From Collinsella sp. BA40 (GTDB lineage Bacteria > Actinomycetota > Coriobacteriia > Coriobacteriales > Coriobacteriaceae), in contig NZ_VOWY01000007.1 of NCBI RefSeq assembly GCF_008014645.1, positions 186,001 through 250,000 of the forward strand: a stretch of 64,000 nucleotides of DNA. The letters are read 5' to 3'. Positions 32,755 to 41,715 of the stretch are shown in pieces. Both the position numbers and the translations under genes were made by a program. Each line of letters opens with the position of its first letter. The first letter of the stretch is position 1. A model generated the notes under the pieces. That model had not been told where the DNA came from. It was given only the letters and a program-made list of their open reading frames with translations, and did no database searches.

Positions 32755-33720
32755 ATGGAGACGGGATCTTTGACACCTGAATTTCGGCATGAACCTGTCA
32801 TGCTCCAAGAAGTGCTCGACACGCTCGCACTCACGCCCGGCTCGGTCGTATGCGACTGCACGCTGGGAGGCGCCGGCCATTCGGTTCGTATGGCGGCCTG
32901 CGTGGGCGCGGACGGCCTTCTGCTCGGCATCGACCAGGATGACATGGCGCTCGCCGCGGCGGGGGAGCGGCTCGACCGCGAAGCCCCGGATACACCGCAT
33001 CGCTTGCTCAAGGGCAATTTCGGCGATATGGATGCGCTGCTGTGCTCGGCGGAGGTGCCGGGTGTCGATGGATTCCTGTTCGATCTGGGCGTTTCGAGCC
33101 CGCAGCTTGATATCCCAGGAAGGGGCTTCTCCTACAACGAGGACGCCCCGCTTGATATGCGCATGGATCCGGGAAACAACACCCTAGACGCAGCTGAGGT
33201 CATCAACACCTATTCCGAAGCAGACCTCGCCCGGATTCTCCGCGTCTACGGCGAAGAGAAGTTCGCGACGCAGATCGCGCGCGAGATCGTTCGACGCCGT
33301 GCCACGAGCGAGATCGCCACGACGGGCGATTTCGTCGAGGTGATCAAGGCTGGAATTCCCGCGGCCGCACGCCGCCATGGCGGGCATCCCGCCAAGAGAA
33401 GCTTCCAGGCCATTCGCATCGAGGTCAACCACGAGCTCGAGGTGCTCGAGCGCGGACTCGAGGCGGCGATTCGCTGGGCGAATCCGGGAGGGCGCATCTG
33501 CGTTATCTCGTATCACTCGCTCGAGGATCGCATCGTGAAGAACATCTTCAAGGAGATGAGCCAGGGCTGCACGTGCCCGCCGGATATACCGGTCTGCGTG
33601 TGCGGCAACGTGCCGACGTTGAAGGTGCTTACCCGCAAACCCCTTGTCGCGTCGCCGGAAGAGGTGGCGCGCAACCCCCGAGCCCGTTCGGCGAAGATAC
33701 GCGTGGCGCAGCGGTTGTAG
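32755..33720 (+). CDS. rsmH: 16S rRNA m4C1402 methyltransferase
   Basis: N4-methylates C1402 of 16S rRNA (formerly MraW). 321 residues, the normal length. HEPVMLQEVLDTL starts the protein, SAM-binding CDCTLGGAGHS is near residue 35, and LFDLGVSSPQLD, GFSYNEDAPLDMRMD and HSLEDRIVK follow. A Cys-rich loop (CTCPPDIPVCVCG) near residue 280 is common in the family. It starts 14 bases after mraZ, with TAAGGA overlapping the mraZ stop. Confidence 0.96.
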   Translation: METGSLTPEFRHEPVMLQEVLDTLALTPGSVVCDCTLGGAGHSVRMAACVGADGLLLGIDQDDMALAAAGERLDREAPDTPHRLLKGNFGDMDALLCSAEVPGVDGFLFDLGVSSPQLDIPGRGFSYNEDAPLDMRMDPGNNTLDAAEVINTYSEADLARILRVYGEEKFATQIAREIVRRRATSEIATTGDFVEVIKAGIPAAARRHGGHPAKRSFQAIRIEVNHELEVLERGLEAAIRWANPGGRICVISYHSLEDRIVKNIFKEMSQGCTCPPDIPVCVCGNVPTLKVLTRKPLVASPEEVARNPRARSAKIRVAQRL

Positions 33721-33823
33721 CCGATGCGCCTGTACCTCCGCCAGCGTGCGCGCATGAATCGTTCTACTGAATCGCAGCACCGCCCATGGCGATGCGCACA
33801 CCGAAAGCGGAGGCTTGCATATC

Positions 33824-34255
33824 ATGGCCTATTACAACTCAAATGCAGCACGTGCCTATGATATGCAGGACGAGGCATATGAGCCGTACGGCGCGTATGC
33901 CCCCGCCGCCCCGCGCGAGGAGGCCCGTCCCCGACTCGATGTCCTGACGGGTGCCGGCCGCGAGGCCAATCAGGGCGTGAGCCCGCTGTTCACCACCGTG
34001 GCGAAGGTCGCGGTCGCCATGGTGCTCGTGCTCTTCGCCGTGGGCGCCGTGCGCGTTGCCCTGGGCAGCATGACCACGGTCGCGCTCAACGCCAACGCGG
34101 AGATGACCACGGCTATCAGCGAGGCGCATCAGGAGGCTTCCGATCTGGAGGTCAAGCGCTCCGTGTACGGCTCCCGTGCGCGCATCCGCGACCTTGCGGC
34201 CGATACGCTCGGCATGGTGGAGGCGGAAGGCGGCGTTACGCTCGACCTGTCCTAG
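33824..34255 (+). CDS. ftsL: FtsL-like divisome protein
   Basis: A 143-residue bitopic membrane protein in the ftsL position between rsmH and ftsI. One membrane segment (about 60-80) is followed by an external heptad-rich helix (about 85-125), as in FtsL, which works with FtsQ and FtsB to activate septal synthesis. The cytoplasmic N-terminus is about 58 residues, longer than typical, and the first 30 are rich in Tyr, Ala and acidic residues. ATG 33824 is preferred, with GGAGG ten bases upstream. Identity rests on position and topology, as FtsL sequences diverge strongly. Confidence 0.8.
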   Translation: MAYYNSNAARAYDMQDEAYEPYGAYAPAAPREEARPRLDVLTGAGREANQGVSPLFTTVAKVAVAMVLVLFAVGAVRVALGSMTTVALNANAEMTTAISEAHQEASDLEVKRSVYGSRARIRDLAADTLGMVEAEGGVTLDLS

Positions 34256-34291
34256 GGTTCGATGTGACGGAACGACGGAATTGACTGATCT

Positions 34292-36058
34292 ATGAATAAT
34301 CGCATGCATCGTGAAAACGAGAATGGCCCGCGCGGGACGACGGATCGTCGGCCGCGCGGGCAGCGTGATATCGCGCCCACGGACTTCATTCGCAGCGGCG
34401 TCGATGGCGAGTCGTTTTCGCGTCGAGCGGTGCTGGGAGGCCTGTTCGGCGCGGCCCTGGTGCTCGGCGTGGGAAAGCTCGTGGACTACCAGATCGTAAA
34501 CAGGGACGCCTATCTCGAGCAGGCCGACATGCGCCGCCGTATCGGCGCGACGCTGTTCGCGAAGCGCGGGACCATCTACGACCGCAACGGCAACGTGCTC
34601 GCTGCGAGCGCGGAGTGCTCCAACGTATACGTGAATCCACAGCGCATCGAATCGCGTAAGAAGGCGGCCCGGGCTCTCGTCGACGTATTGGGCATCGATA
34701 GGAAGTTCGCAGCCGAGGTGGTCTCCGGCGAGGGCACGTTCGCCTATGTCAAGCGGCTGGTTGACCGGGAGGACTGCGATCGTCTTGCCGAGAAGGACAT
34801 AGCGGGCATCGAGTTCGAGCCCGCCGTCAAACGCGTCTATCCGTATGGCCCCCTCGCCGCCCAGGTGCTGGGCGCCGTGGGCTTTGATAATAAGGGCATC
34901 TCGGGACTCGAGGGGTACTACGACGACATCCTCACCGGCTCCGATGGCTACGTGGAGCGCGAGTCGGGCGCCGGCGGCTCGTTCATCGCCGGCGGCGATT
35001 ACGAGAAGACGCCTGCGACCGACGGCGGCGACATCGTTTTGAGCATCGATGCGGATATCCAGCAGGCCGCCGAGGAAGCCATGGCAAAAGCCGTGGAGGA
35101 CTCCGGCGCGAAGTACGGATCGGCGATCGTGGTCGATCCCACGACCGGCGATATCCTTGCAGCGTGCTCCTATCCCACCTATGATCCCTCCGACCTCTCC
35201 ACGGCGCGCGCAGAGGATATGAACCTGCGCGTCGTCACCGACGCCTACGAGCCCGGTTCGGTTTTCAAGGCGCTCGTATGCGGCATGGCCATCGACATGG
35301 AGAAGATCTCGCCCGACACCGAGTTCAGCGTCCCGGCCAGCGTCCTGGTGGGTTCGGACCGCGTGTACGATGTCGACAAGCGCGACTATACGATGACCAT
35401 GACCACGCGCGAGATCATGCGTCGTTCGTCCAATACCGGCATGGTGCTGGTGGGCAAGGAGATCGGCGCCGACAGCTTCGCGAAGTACCTGAAGAAGTAC
35501 GGCCTGGGTACCAAGAGCGGCGTGGATTTTCCGGGCGAGTCGACCGGAATCATCCGCAAGCGCAGCGAATACGATGGCTCCAGCTTGGGCTCCATGTCCT
35601 TCGGACAGGGTATCGCCGTATCTCCCATCGAGCTGGTGCGTGCCATGACCGGCATCGCGAACGGCGGCATCATGTCCACGCCCCATTTCCTGCTTTCAAA
35701 AAAGGGCGAAGAGGTTGATTGGAGCTCCTCGCAGAAGCGCTGCATCAGCGAAGAGGCGGCCCGCCAGGTCGTTTCGATGATGGAGACGGTCGTGGCCGAG
35801 GGCACCGGTTCTGCGGGCCAGATCGATGGCTATACCATCGCCGGCAAGACCGGCACCGCCGAGCGAGCGGGCGAGGGCGGCTACGAGGAGCTCAACAACA
35901 TGGCATCCTTCCTCGGTTTCACATCGCCCGACAACCCGCGCGCCATGGTGTATATCACGCTCGATGGAACGGCGTACACCTCGAGCGTCGCGATGCCTCC
36001 GTTCAAGGAGATCATGCGGGCAGCCATCAGCAGCCTGGGCATCAAGCCCGATGCATAG
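34292..36058 (+). CDS. ftsI: septal peptidoglycan transpeptidase FtsI/PBP3
   Basis: Class B penicillin-binding protein, 588 residues, cross-linking septal peptidoglycan. A basic cytoplasmic tail of about 43 residues precedes one membrane anchor (about 44-62). Then come the pedestal with RGTIYDRNGNVLA and the transpeptidase domain with SVFK (Ser near 322), SSN (near 379) and KTGT (near 518). No C-terminal PASTA domains are present, unlike in some Gram-positives. The ribosome-binding site is weak. The next gene is murF; murE, often found at this point, is absent. Confidence 0.95.
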   Translation: MNNRMHRENENGPRGTTDRRPRGQRDIAPTDFIRSGVDGESFSRRAVLGGLFGAALVLGVGKLVDYQIVNRDAYLEQADMRRRIGATLFAKRGTIYDRNGNVLAASAECSNVYVNPQRIESRKKAARALVDVLGIDRKFAAEVVSGEGTFAYVKRLVDREDCDRLAEKDIAGIEFEPAVKRVYPYGPLAAQVLGAVGFDNKGISGLEGYYDDILTGSDGYVERESGAGGSFIAGGDYEKTPATDGGDIVLSIDADIQQAAEEAMAKAVEDSGAKYGSAIVVDPTTGDILAACSYPTYDPSDLSTARAEDMNLRVVTDAYEPGSVFKALVCGMAIDMEKISPDTEFSVPASVLVGSDRVYDVDKRDYTMTMTTREIMRRSSNTGMVLVGKEIGADSFAKYLKKYGLGTKSGVDFPGESTGIIRKRSEYDGSSLGSMSFGQGIAVSPIELVRAMTGIANGGIMSTPHFLLSKKGEEVDWSSSQKRCISEEAARQVVSMMETVVAEGTGSAGQIDGYTIAGKTGTAERAGEGGYEELNNMASFLGFTSPDNPRAMVYITLDGTAYTSSVAMPPFKEIMRAAISSLGIKPDA

Positions 36059-36166
36059 GTTGGATGCGAGCGCACGTGGCGTGGAGCGTTCACACACCCT
36101 GCACCACAGCCGGGGTATCGCGCGATACAATTGACCGCCAGGATATGAGCGTACGAAGGGTGACGC

Positions 36167-37603
36167 ATGATTGAGATAGCTGTGAAGTACCTCGAAAGCG
36201 TGACGGGGGCCAAGCCTTGGACGGGCAACGCCGACCGTATCTGCCGCGGGGTGGTGATCGATTCGCGCGGCGTGGAGGAGGATTCCATCTTCGTGGCGTT
36301 CCCGGGCGAGCGCGTGGACGGCAACGCCTTCGCGCCGCAGGCGATCCAGGCGGGCGCGGCGTGCGTGGTGCTCACGGTCGAGCCCTCCCGCGAGCTGCTG
36401 CGCCTTGCCGACGAGCACGAGTGCGCGGTCTTTACCTGCGACGATCCCACGGAGTTCCTGCTCCGCCTGGCCCAGGGCTACCGCGCCCGCATGCGCTGCA
36501 CCGTGGTCGCCGTGACCGGCTCCATCGGTAAGACCACCACCAAGGACGTTCTGTGCGCCCTGCTATCCACCCGCTATCGCGTGCACGCCACCCAGGGCAA
36601 CTACAACAGCGTGATCGGCATGCCGCTCACCATCCTGGCCGCTCCGCGAAACACCGAGGTCATGGTGCTCGAGATGGGCATGGACGCCCGCGGGCAGATC
36701 GAGCGTCTGTCGCGCTGCGCCCAGCCCACGTATTCGATCATCACCAAGATCGGCACGTCGCATATCGGCCTGCTGGGGAGCCGCGAGAACATCGCCCGTG
36801 CGAAAGCCGAGGTCTGCTGCGGCATGCCGCCATCGAGCGAGAATTTCGAGGGGCACCACTCCGCGCTCGTGCTTTCGGGCGAAGACGACTTCACGCCGTT
36901 CATCATCGAGCATTTCGCCAAGCCGGCCGGTATCGACGTCATCCTGTGCGGCCTGTCTGGCGACGACGACGTCTCGGCCACGTCCATCGAGGTCGGCGAG
37001 GACGGCCGTCCCACGTTCAATATGATGGTGCGCAACGGATCTCAGTTCAAAACCACGCTCGCGATCCCCGGAAAGCAGTCGGTGGGCAACGCGCTGTACG
37101 CCGCGGCCGTGGCATCCGAGCTCGGCATCCCCCAGTTCACCATCGACGAGGTGTTCCAGAGCCTGCAGATCACCGGTCGTCGCCAGGAGGTTCGGCGTGC
37201 CGCATGCGGCGCCCGCGTAATCGACGACTCGTACAACGCCAGCCCGGAATCCATGGCCGCCGGCCTGGACCTGCTGTCAACGCTTCCCTGCAGCGGCACG
37301 CGCATCGCCGTTCTTGGCGAGATGGGCGAGCTGGGCGAAGAAGGGGAGCGCTTCCATGAGCTGGTGGGAGCCTATGCCGCGGCGAAGAAGCCGGGCCTTG
37401 CCATCTTCGTGGGCGGCGAGAACGCCCAGGCGATGGCGCGCTCGGCGCGCATGATGGGCCTGGGTGAGGATGCGGTGGCCGTGGTCCCGTCGTGCGACAA
37501 GCTCATCGCGCGCTACCGTACCGTGTTGTCCGCTACCGATCTGGTGCTGGTGAAGGGTTCGCGCTTCGTTGGTCTCGATCGCTTCGTTGAAGAGGTGTGC
37601 TAA
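36167..37603 (+). CDS. murF: UDP-MurNAc-tripeptide D-Ala-D-Ala ligase
   Basis: Adds D-Ala-D-Ala to the UDP-MurNAc tripeptide in the cytoplasm. 478 residues with the three Mur ligase domains. The N-terminal domain has GVVIDSRGVEEDSIFVAFPG, the ATP-binding P-loop GSIGKTTTKD is near residue 117, LEMGMDARGQI follows, and the central/C-terminal boundary has DDSYNASPESM. AAGGGTGA lies before the ATG. It is separated from ftsI by 108 bases. The mraY start codon directly follows its stop. Confidence 0.95.
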   Translation: MIEIAVKYLESVTGAKPWTGNADRICRGVVIDSRGVEEDSIFVAFPGERVDGNAFAPQAIQAGAACVVLTVEPSRELLRLADEHECAVFTCDDPTEFLLRLAQGYRARMRCTVVAVTGSIGKTTTKDVLCALLSTRYRVHATQGNYNSVIGMPLTILAAPRNTEVMVLEMGMDARGQIERLSRCAQPTYSIITKIGTSHIGLLGSRENIARAKAEVCCGMPPSSENFEGHHSALVLSGEDDFTPFIIEHFAKPAGIDVILCGLSGDDDVSATSIEVGEDGRPTFNMMVRNGSQFKTTLAIPGKQSVGNALYAAAVASELGIPQFTIDEVFQSLQITGRRQEVRRAACGARVIDDSYNASPESMAAGLDLLSTLPCSGTRIAVLGEMGELGEEGERFHELVGAYAAAKKPGLAIFVGGENAQAMARSARMMGLGEDAVAVVPSCDKLIARYRTVLSATDLVLVKGSRFVGLDRFVEEVC

Positions 37604-38635
37604 ATGTTCGCCAATCCCGCTTATCCTACCTATCAGGCGTTCGTCGCCCTGGGTATCGCCGCGCTCGTCGTGCTCGTCGCCATGCCGTTTTGGATCAAGC
37701 TCCTGAAGATCGAGGGCATCGGCCAGCAGGTCCGCGCCGACGGTCCCCAGCGCCATCTCGTCAAGCAGGGCACGCCCACCATGGGCGGCGTGGTCATCCT
37801 GCTTGCCATCGTGGTCTCGACGCTCCTCACCGGCCACCTCACCATCGAGGTCCTGCTTGCCGGCGGCGCCGCGCTCGCCACGGGCGCGCTCGGCCTCTTC
37901 GACGACATCACCTCCGTGGCGCACGGGCGCTCGCTCGGCCTCACGCCCACGGCCAAGATGGTGGGCCTGTCGCTCATCGTCGTCTGCTTCTTCTTGCTCG
38001 CCGTCAACCTGTGCGGCGTCGAGCCCGTCATTCGCTTCCCGGGCGGCTTCGCCATCGATCTGGGCGTGCTCACCACCACGCTCACCGTTGCGGGCGCGAC
38101 CGTCTCCATTCCCTGGCTCTATCTCGTCTTCGTGTTCCTGCTGCTTGCGGGAATGTCGAACGCCGTCAACCTTACCGACGGCCTGGACGGCCTCGCGGGC
38201 GGCACGGTCATGATGGCCATGATCGTGATGGCCGCGATCTGCTTCCTGAGCGGTGATGCCAACCTGGCCACCTTCTGCGCGGCATGCGCCGGCGGCTGCC
38301 TCGGCTTCCTCTGGTTCAACGCGTATCCCGCGAGCATCTTCATGGGCGACACCGGGTCTTTGGCGCTTGGGGCCGGGTTCGCAGCCGTGGCGATCCTTAC
38401 GAACACCGAGGTCATCTCACTGATCGTGGGCGCCCTGTTTATCGTCGAGGCCCTTTCGGTCATGATCCAGGTCGTGAGCTTCAAGGCAACCGGCAAGCGC
38501 GTCTTCCTCATGGCGCCCATCCACCATCACTTCGAGAAGCTCGGCTGGGCCGAGACCAAGGTGGTTATCCGCTTCTGGATCATCGCCGCGGCCTTCGGCG
38601 CGCTCGGCCTCGCCTGCTTCTTCCAGCTGGGCTAG
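37604..38635 (+). CDS. mraY: phospho-MurNAc-pentapeptide translocase
   Basis: Integral membrane enzyme transferring phospho-MurNAc-pentapeptide to undecaprenyl phosphate to make lipid I. 343 residues with about ten membrane segments. Conserved loops include GTPTMGGVVIL, FDDI with the following Asp/His context, NLTDGLDGLAGG, MGDTGSLALG and MAPIHHHFEKLGW. Its ATG abuts the murF stop, and the ribosome-binding site GAGGTG lies inside murF. Confidence 0.96.
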   Translation: MFANPAYPTYQAFVALGIAALVVLVAMPFWIKLLKIEGIGQQVRADGPQRHLVKQGTPTMGGVVILLAIVVSTLLTGHLTIEVLLAGGAALATGALGLFDDITSVAHGRSLGLTPTAKMVGLSLIVVCFFLLAVNLCGVEPVIRFPGGFAIDLGVLTTTLTVAGATVSIPWLYLVFVFLLLAGMSNAVNLTDGLDGLAGGTVMMAMIVMAAICFLSGDANLATFCAACAGGCLGFLWFNAYPASIFMGDTGSLALGAGFAAVAILTNTEVISLIVGALFIVEALSVMIQVVSFKATGKRVFLMAPIHHHFEKLGWAETKVVIRFWIIAAAFGALGLACFFQLG

Positions 38636-38643
38636 GGGATCTC

Positions 38644-40050
38644 ATGCTGCTTTCCCCGTCTTTCTCCCTGCTCGTCTTGGGCCTTGGCTCCACGGGATGC
38701 GCCGTTGCAGATTGGGCGCTCTCCCATCTGGGCGATCGCGTTTCGTCTGTAACCGTGTACGGCGGCGCGTCATCGAGCCGCGATGATGCGATCCGTGCGC
38801 TCGAGGCGCGCGGAGCCCGGTGCGTTGTGGGAACCGAGGATGTGCAGGGCTCCTACGATGTGTGCGTAGCGAGCCCCGGCATCTCCGAGTTCTCGCCGTT
38901 CTACCGTTCCGCCGCCGCGGCGAGCTGCCAGATCATGGGCGAACCTGAGTTCGCGTTTCGCCTGTCCCCAGAGCGCTGGTGCGCGATAACGGGAACGAAT
39001 GGCAAAACCACCACCACGGCGCTGATCCGGCATCTTATCTGCGCGAGCGGTATGGCTGCCACCGCCGTTGGCAATATCGGCACGGTTTCGGTGGGGGCCG
39101 TCGACGAGCGCTGCACGGGCGAGTGGTTCGTGGCCGAGCTCTCGAGCTATCAGCTGGCTACCACCTCCGAGCTTCATCCGCGCGTCGCCGCGCTGCTCAA
39201 CATCACACCCGACCACCTCGCCTGGCATCGCTCGCACGATAACTACGCCCGCGCCAAGCTGAAGCTCTTTGCCAACATGAATGAGGACGACCTGTGCATC
39301 GTGGACGCCGACGACCCCGGTATCGCCGCGTACGCTTCCGAGGTCTACGTTGCCGATCGGCGCGTGCTGCGCGTCTCGTTCGAGGATCCGGGCACCGTCG
39401 ACGCCGCGTTCGTGCGCGACGGGATGCTCGTGGTTCGCCTCGGCGGCGAGGAGATCGAGCTCATCGCGCGAGACGAGCTGCAGCTCCCCGGTCGCCATAA
39501 CGTGAAGAACGCGCTCGTCGCCGCCTGCGCGGCCCTCGCGTGCGGTGCCTCGCCGGCCGGCGTGCGCCAAGGCCTGCGCTCGTTCGCCCCGCTCGAGCAC
39601 CGCTGCCAGCCCTGCGGCTCCATCGACGGCATTCGCTTCGTGAACGATTCCAAGGCCACGAACACCGACGCCGTCATGAAGGCGCTCTCCGCCTACCCCG
39701 ATGACCGCGTGATCGTACTGCTTGGCGGCCACGATAAGGGGACGCCCTTGGACGAGTTCGCATCGTATGTGGTCGAGCATGCGGCCGGTGCGGTGTGCTT
39801 CGGTGGGGCGCGGGAGCGTTTCCGCCGCGCGCTCGAGGAGGCCGACCGAACCGGGGATATCGATATCGCCGAGGCCGACGACCTCGGCGATGCCGTCGAT
39901 GTGGCGCGCTCGCTCGCCTCGCGCGGCGATATCGTCTTGCTTTCTCCGGCGTGCGCATCGTTCGACCAGTTCTCTGGATTTGAAGAGCGGGGCCGCGCCT
40001 TCAAGGCGTATGTTGATCAATTGCGCGCTACCCTCGAATCGGAGGAGTAG
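38644..40050 (+). CDS. murD: UDP-MurNAc-L-alanine:D-glutamate ligase
   Basis: Adds D-glutamate to UDP-MurNAc-L-Ala. 468 residues. The N-terminal Rossmann-like domain has LVLGLGSTGCAVADW, the P-loop ITGTNGKTTTTALI is near residue 118, and ELSSYQL and LNITPDHLAWH follow, with NDSKATNTDA at the C-terminal domain. ATG 38644 follows mraY by eight bases with AGGGGA overlapping the mraY end; the frame is open far upstream in mraY but that is a shadow. Domain order and spacing fit MurD rather than the other Mur ligases. Confidence 0.95.
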   Translation: MLLSPSFSLLVLGLGSTGCAVADWALSHLGDRVSSVTVYGGASSSRDDAIRALEARGARCVVGTEDVQGSYDVCVASPGISEFSPFYRSAAAASCQIMGEPEFAFRLSPERWCAITGTNGKTTTTALIRHLICASGMAATAVGNIGTVSVGAVDERCTGEWFVAELSSYQLATTSELHPRVAALLNITPDHLAWHRSHDNYARAKLKLFANMNEDDLCIVDADDPGIAAYASEVYVADRRVLRVSFEDPGTVDAAFVRDGMLVVRLGGEEIELIARDELQLPGRHNVKNALVAACAALACGASPAGVRQGLRSFAPLEHRCQPCGSIDGIRFVNDSKATNTDAVMKALSAYPDDRVIVLLGGHDKGTPLDEFASYVVEHAAGAVCFGGARERFRRALEEADRTGDIDIAEADDLGDAVDVARSLASRGDIVLLSPACASFDQFSGFEERGRAFKAYVDQLRATLESEE

Positions 40051-40080
40051 GCGGTAGCAGATAGGTAGATGGAGGCGCAT

Positions 40081-41715
40081 ATGGCAACCAATCCAACCGA
40101 GCGCGGGTCGCGCGGAAGCACGTCGGCTCGCAGGGGGTCGGGGGCGGCGGCCGGTCGCGCCTCGGTTCGCGGCGAGGGTGCGCGCTCGCGCCATTCGTCC
40201 CTGGGCGAACGGTTTATCGCGGGCGTTCCCGCTCGCATCATGGCGCCGCGTATCGTGTTCATCCTTTGCGTGGTTGCAATCGTGGCATTCGGCGTGCTCA
40301 TGGTGTATTCGTCCTCGGCCATCATGGTTGCCTCGGGCGCGGATCCCAAGCCGCCTTCGTTCTACCTGACCCGCCAGGGCATCTTCGCCTTCGCGGGGGC
40401 GATCATCGCGATCATCATCGCCTGCGTCCCCATGTCGTTCTACACGAAGCAGCGCGTGTTCGCGCTGTGGGCGTTGAGCCTGCTCGCTCTGTTTCTCGTT
40501 TTGGCGATGGGTTCCACTGCGGGCGGCGCCCAGCGCTGGATCGACCTGGGCTTCTTCGCCCTGCAGCCCTCCGAGCTCGTCAAGCCGTTTCTCATTCTCT
40601 CCGTGGCCACGGTGCTGGCCGAGTTCTTCGAGTGCTACGCCTTGGATACGAGGTCGTTCCTGCTCCTCCTCGGCGCTGCGGTGATCGCTCCGCTGGCGCT
40701 TGTGATGGCGCAGCCCGATTACGGAACGACGATCATCATCGTCGCCACGATATTCTGCATGCTGGTCCTCGCGGGCGCCTCGTTGAAGTTTTTGCTCCTG
40801 CTGCTGTCCATCGGCATCGTGGCGCTCGGCGCGCTCTTTCTTTTGGAGCCGTATCGCCTGACGCGTTTCCAGGTTCTTCTCGATCCATGGGCCGATCCGT
40901 ACGGCGACGGCTACCAGGCCACGCTTGGTATCATCGCGTTCGCTTCGGGCGGCCTGTTCGGTCGAGGCGTCGGCAACGCCACCATGAAGTACGGCTACAT
41001 CCCCGAGCTGCATAACGATTTCATCCTCGCCAACATCGGCGAGGAGGTCGGATTCGTGGGCACCGTCGTGCTGTTCGCCCTCTTCGTGTGCCTCGTGTTG
41101 ACGGGCTTCATGATCGCCCATCAGGGGCCGAGCATGCGCGATCGCCTGACGGCGTATGGCTGCACCATCATCATCGTCGTGCAGTTCTTGGTGAATATCC
41201 TCGGCGTCCTCGTCGTGCTTCCCATGACCGGCAAGACGCTTCCGTTCATCAGCTACGGAGGCTCGTCGATGCTCGCCTCGTTTATGCTGGTCGGGTACGT
41301 GCTGCGCGTTTCCGTCGAAAGCGGCAGGCGGAGCGTCTACGATGAGCGCCGAGCCGATTTCGCGGTCGTGTCCGCTGGGGGCGAGGGTTCCGACCAGGAC
41401 GCGGTGTCGAGCCATATGGGCCGCAGCACCGCGGGCTCGCCGCGCCGCCGATCCGAGGCGACCCGCGCGCGTTCGGGTTTCAGCGTGATGGATGGTCGGC
41501 GTGGCGAATCGACTGCGACCCGCCCGCATCCTCGCGAGGACCGCTCGTCGTACGGTTCGTACGACCGCGTCAATCTCAACGATAATCCTTCGGAGCGCCT
41601 GCGTTCGCGCGACAGCGGTCCGCGGGTGCGCCGCGGGGGCACGAGCCCGCAATCCGGCTCGCGCGGCCGCGGCAGCGATTCATATTCTTCGAGGAGGGGT
41701 CGATATGACCGTTAA
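40081..41715 (+). CDS. ftsW: lipid II polymerase FtsW with long Arg/Ser-rich C-terminal tail
   Basis: SEDS glycosyltransferase polymerising septal peptidoglycan with FtsI. 544 residues. A polar basic N-terminus of about 55 residues is followed by ten membrane segments (about 60-410). Family motifs are GGAQRWIDLGFFALQPSEL, AQPDYGTT, PELHNDFILANIGEE and FISYGGSSMLASF. From about residue 415 a 130-residue tail follows, rich in Arg, Ser, Gly and Asp, with no hydrophobic segment and probably disordered; most FtsW proteins have a much shorter one. Start 40081 has GGAGG five bases upstream. The end overlaps murG by 11 bases. Confidence 0.93.
   Translation: MATNPTERGSRGSTSARRGSGAAAGRASVRGEGARSRHSSLGERFIAGVPARIMAPRIVFILCVVAIVAFGVLMVYSSSAIMVASGADPKPPSFYLTRQGIFAFAGAIIAIIIACVPMSFYTKQRVFALWALSLLALFLVLAMGSTAGGAQRWIDLGFFALQPSELVKPFLILSVATVLAEFFECYALDTRSFLLLLGAAVIAPLALVMAQPDYGTTIIIVATIFCMLVLAGASLKFLLLLLSIGIVALGALFLLEPYRLTRFQVLLDPWADPYGDGYQATLGIIAFASGGLFGRGVGNATMKYGYIPELHNDFILANIGEEVGFVGTVVLFALFVCLVLTGFMIAHQGPSMRDRLTAYGCTIIIVVQFLVNILGVLVVLPMTGKTLPFISYGGSSMLASFMLVGYVLRVSVESGRRSVYDERRADFAVVSAGGEGSDQDAVSSHMGRSTAGSPRRRSEATRARSGFSVMDGRRGESTATRPHPREDRSSYGSYDRVNLNDNPSERLRSRDSGPRVRRGGTSPQSGSRGRGSDSYSSRRGRYDR

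Noticed and set aside
33839-35686. Long minus-strand open frame opposite ftsL and ftsI
   Set aside because: Shadow of strongly supported plus-strand genes.
38770-41652. Very long minus-strand open frame opposite murD and ftsW
   Set aside because: It is the mirror of high-GC codon usage in the real plus-strand genes; the sequence is Arg/His/Ala-rich without any domain-like pattern.
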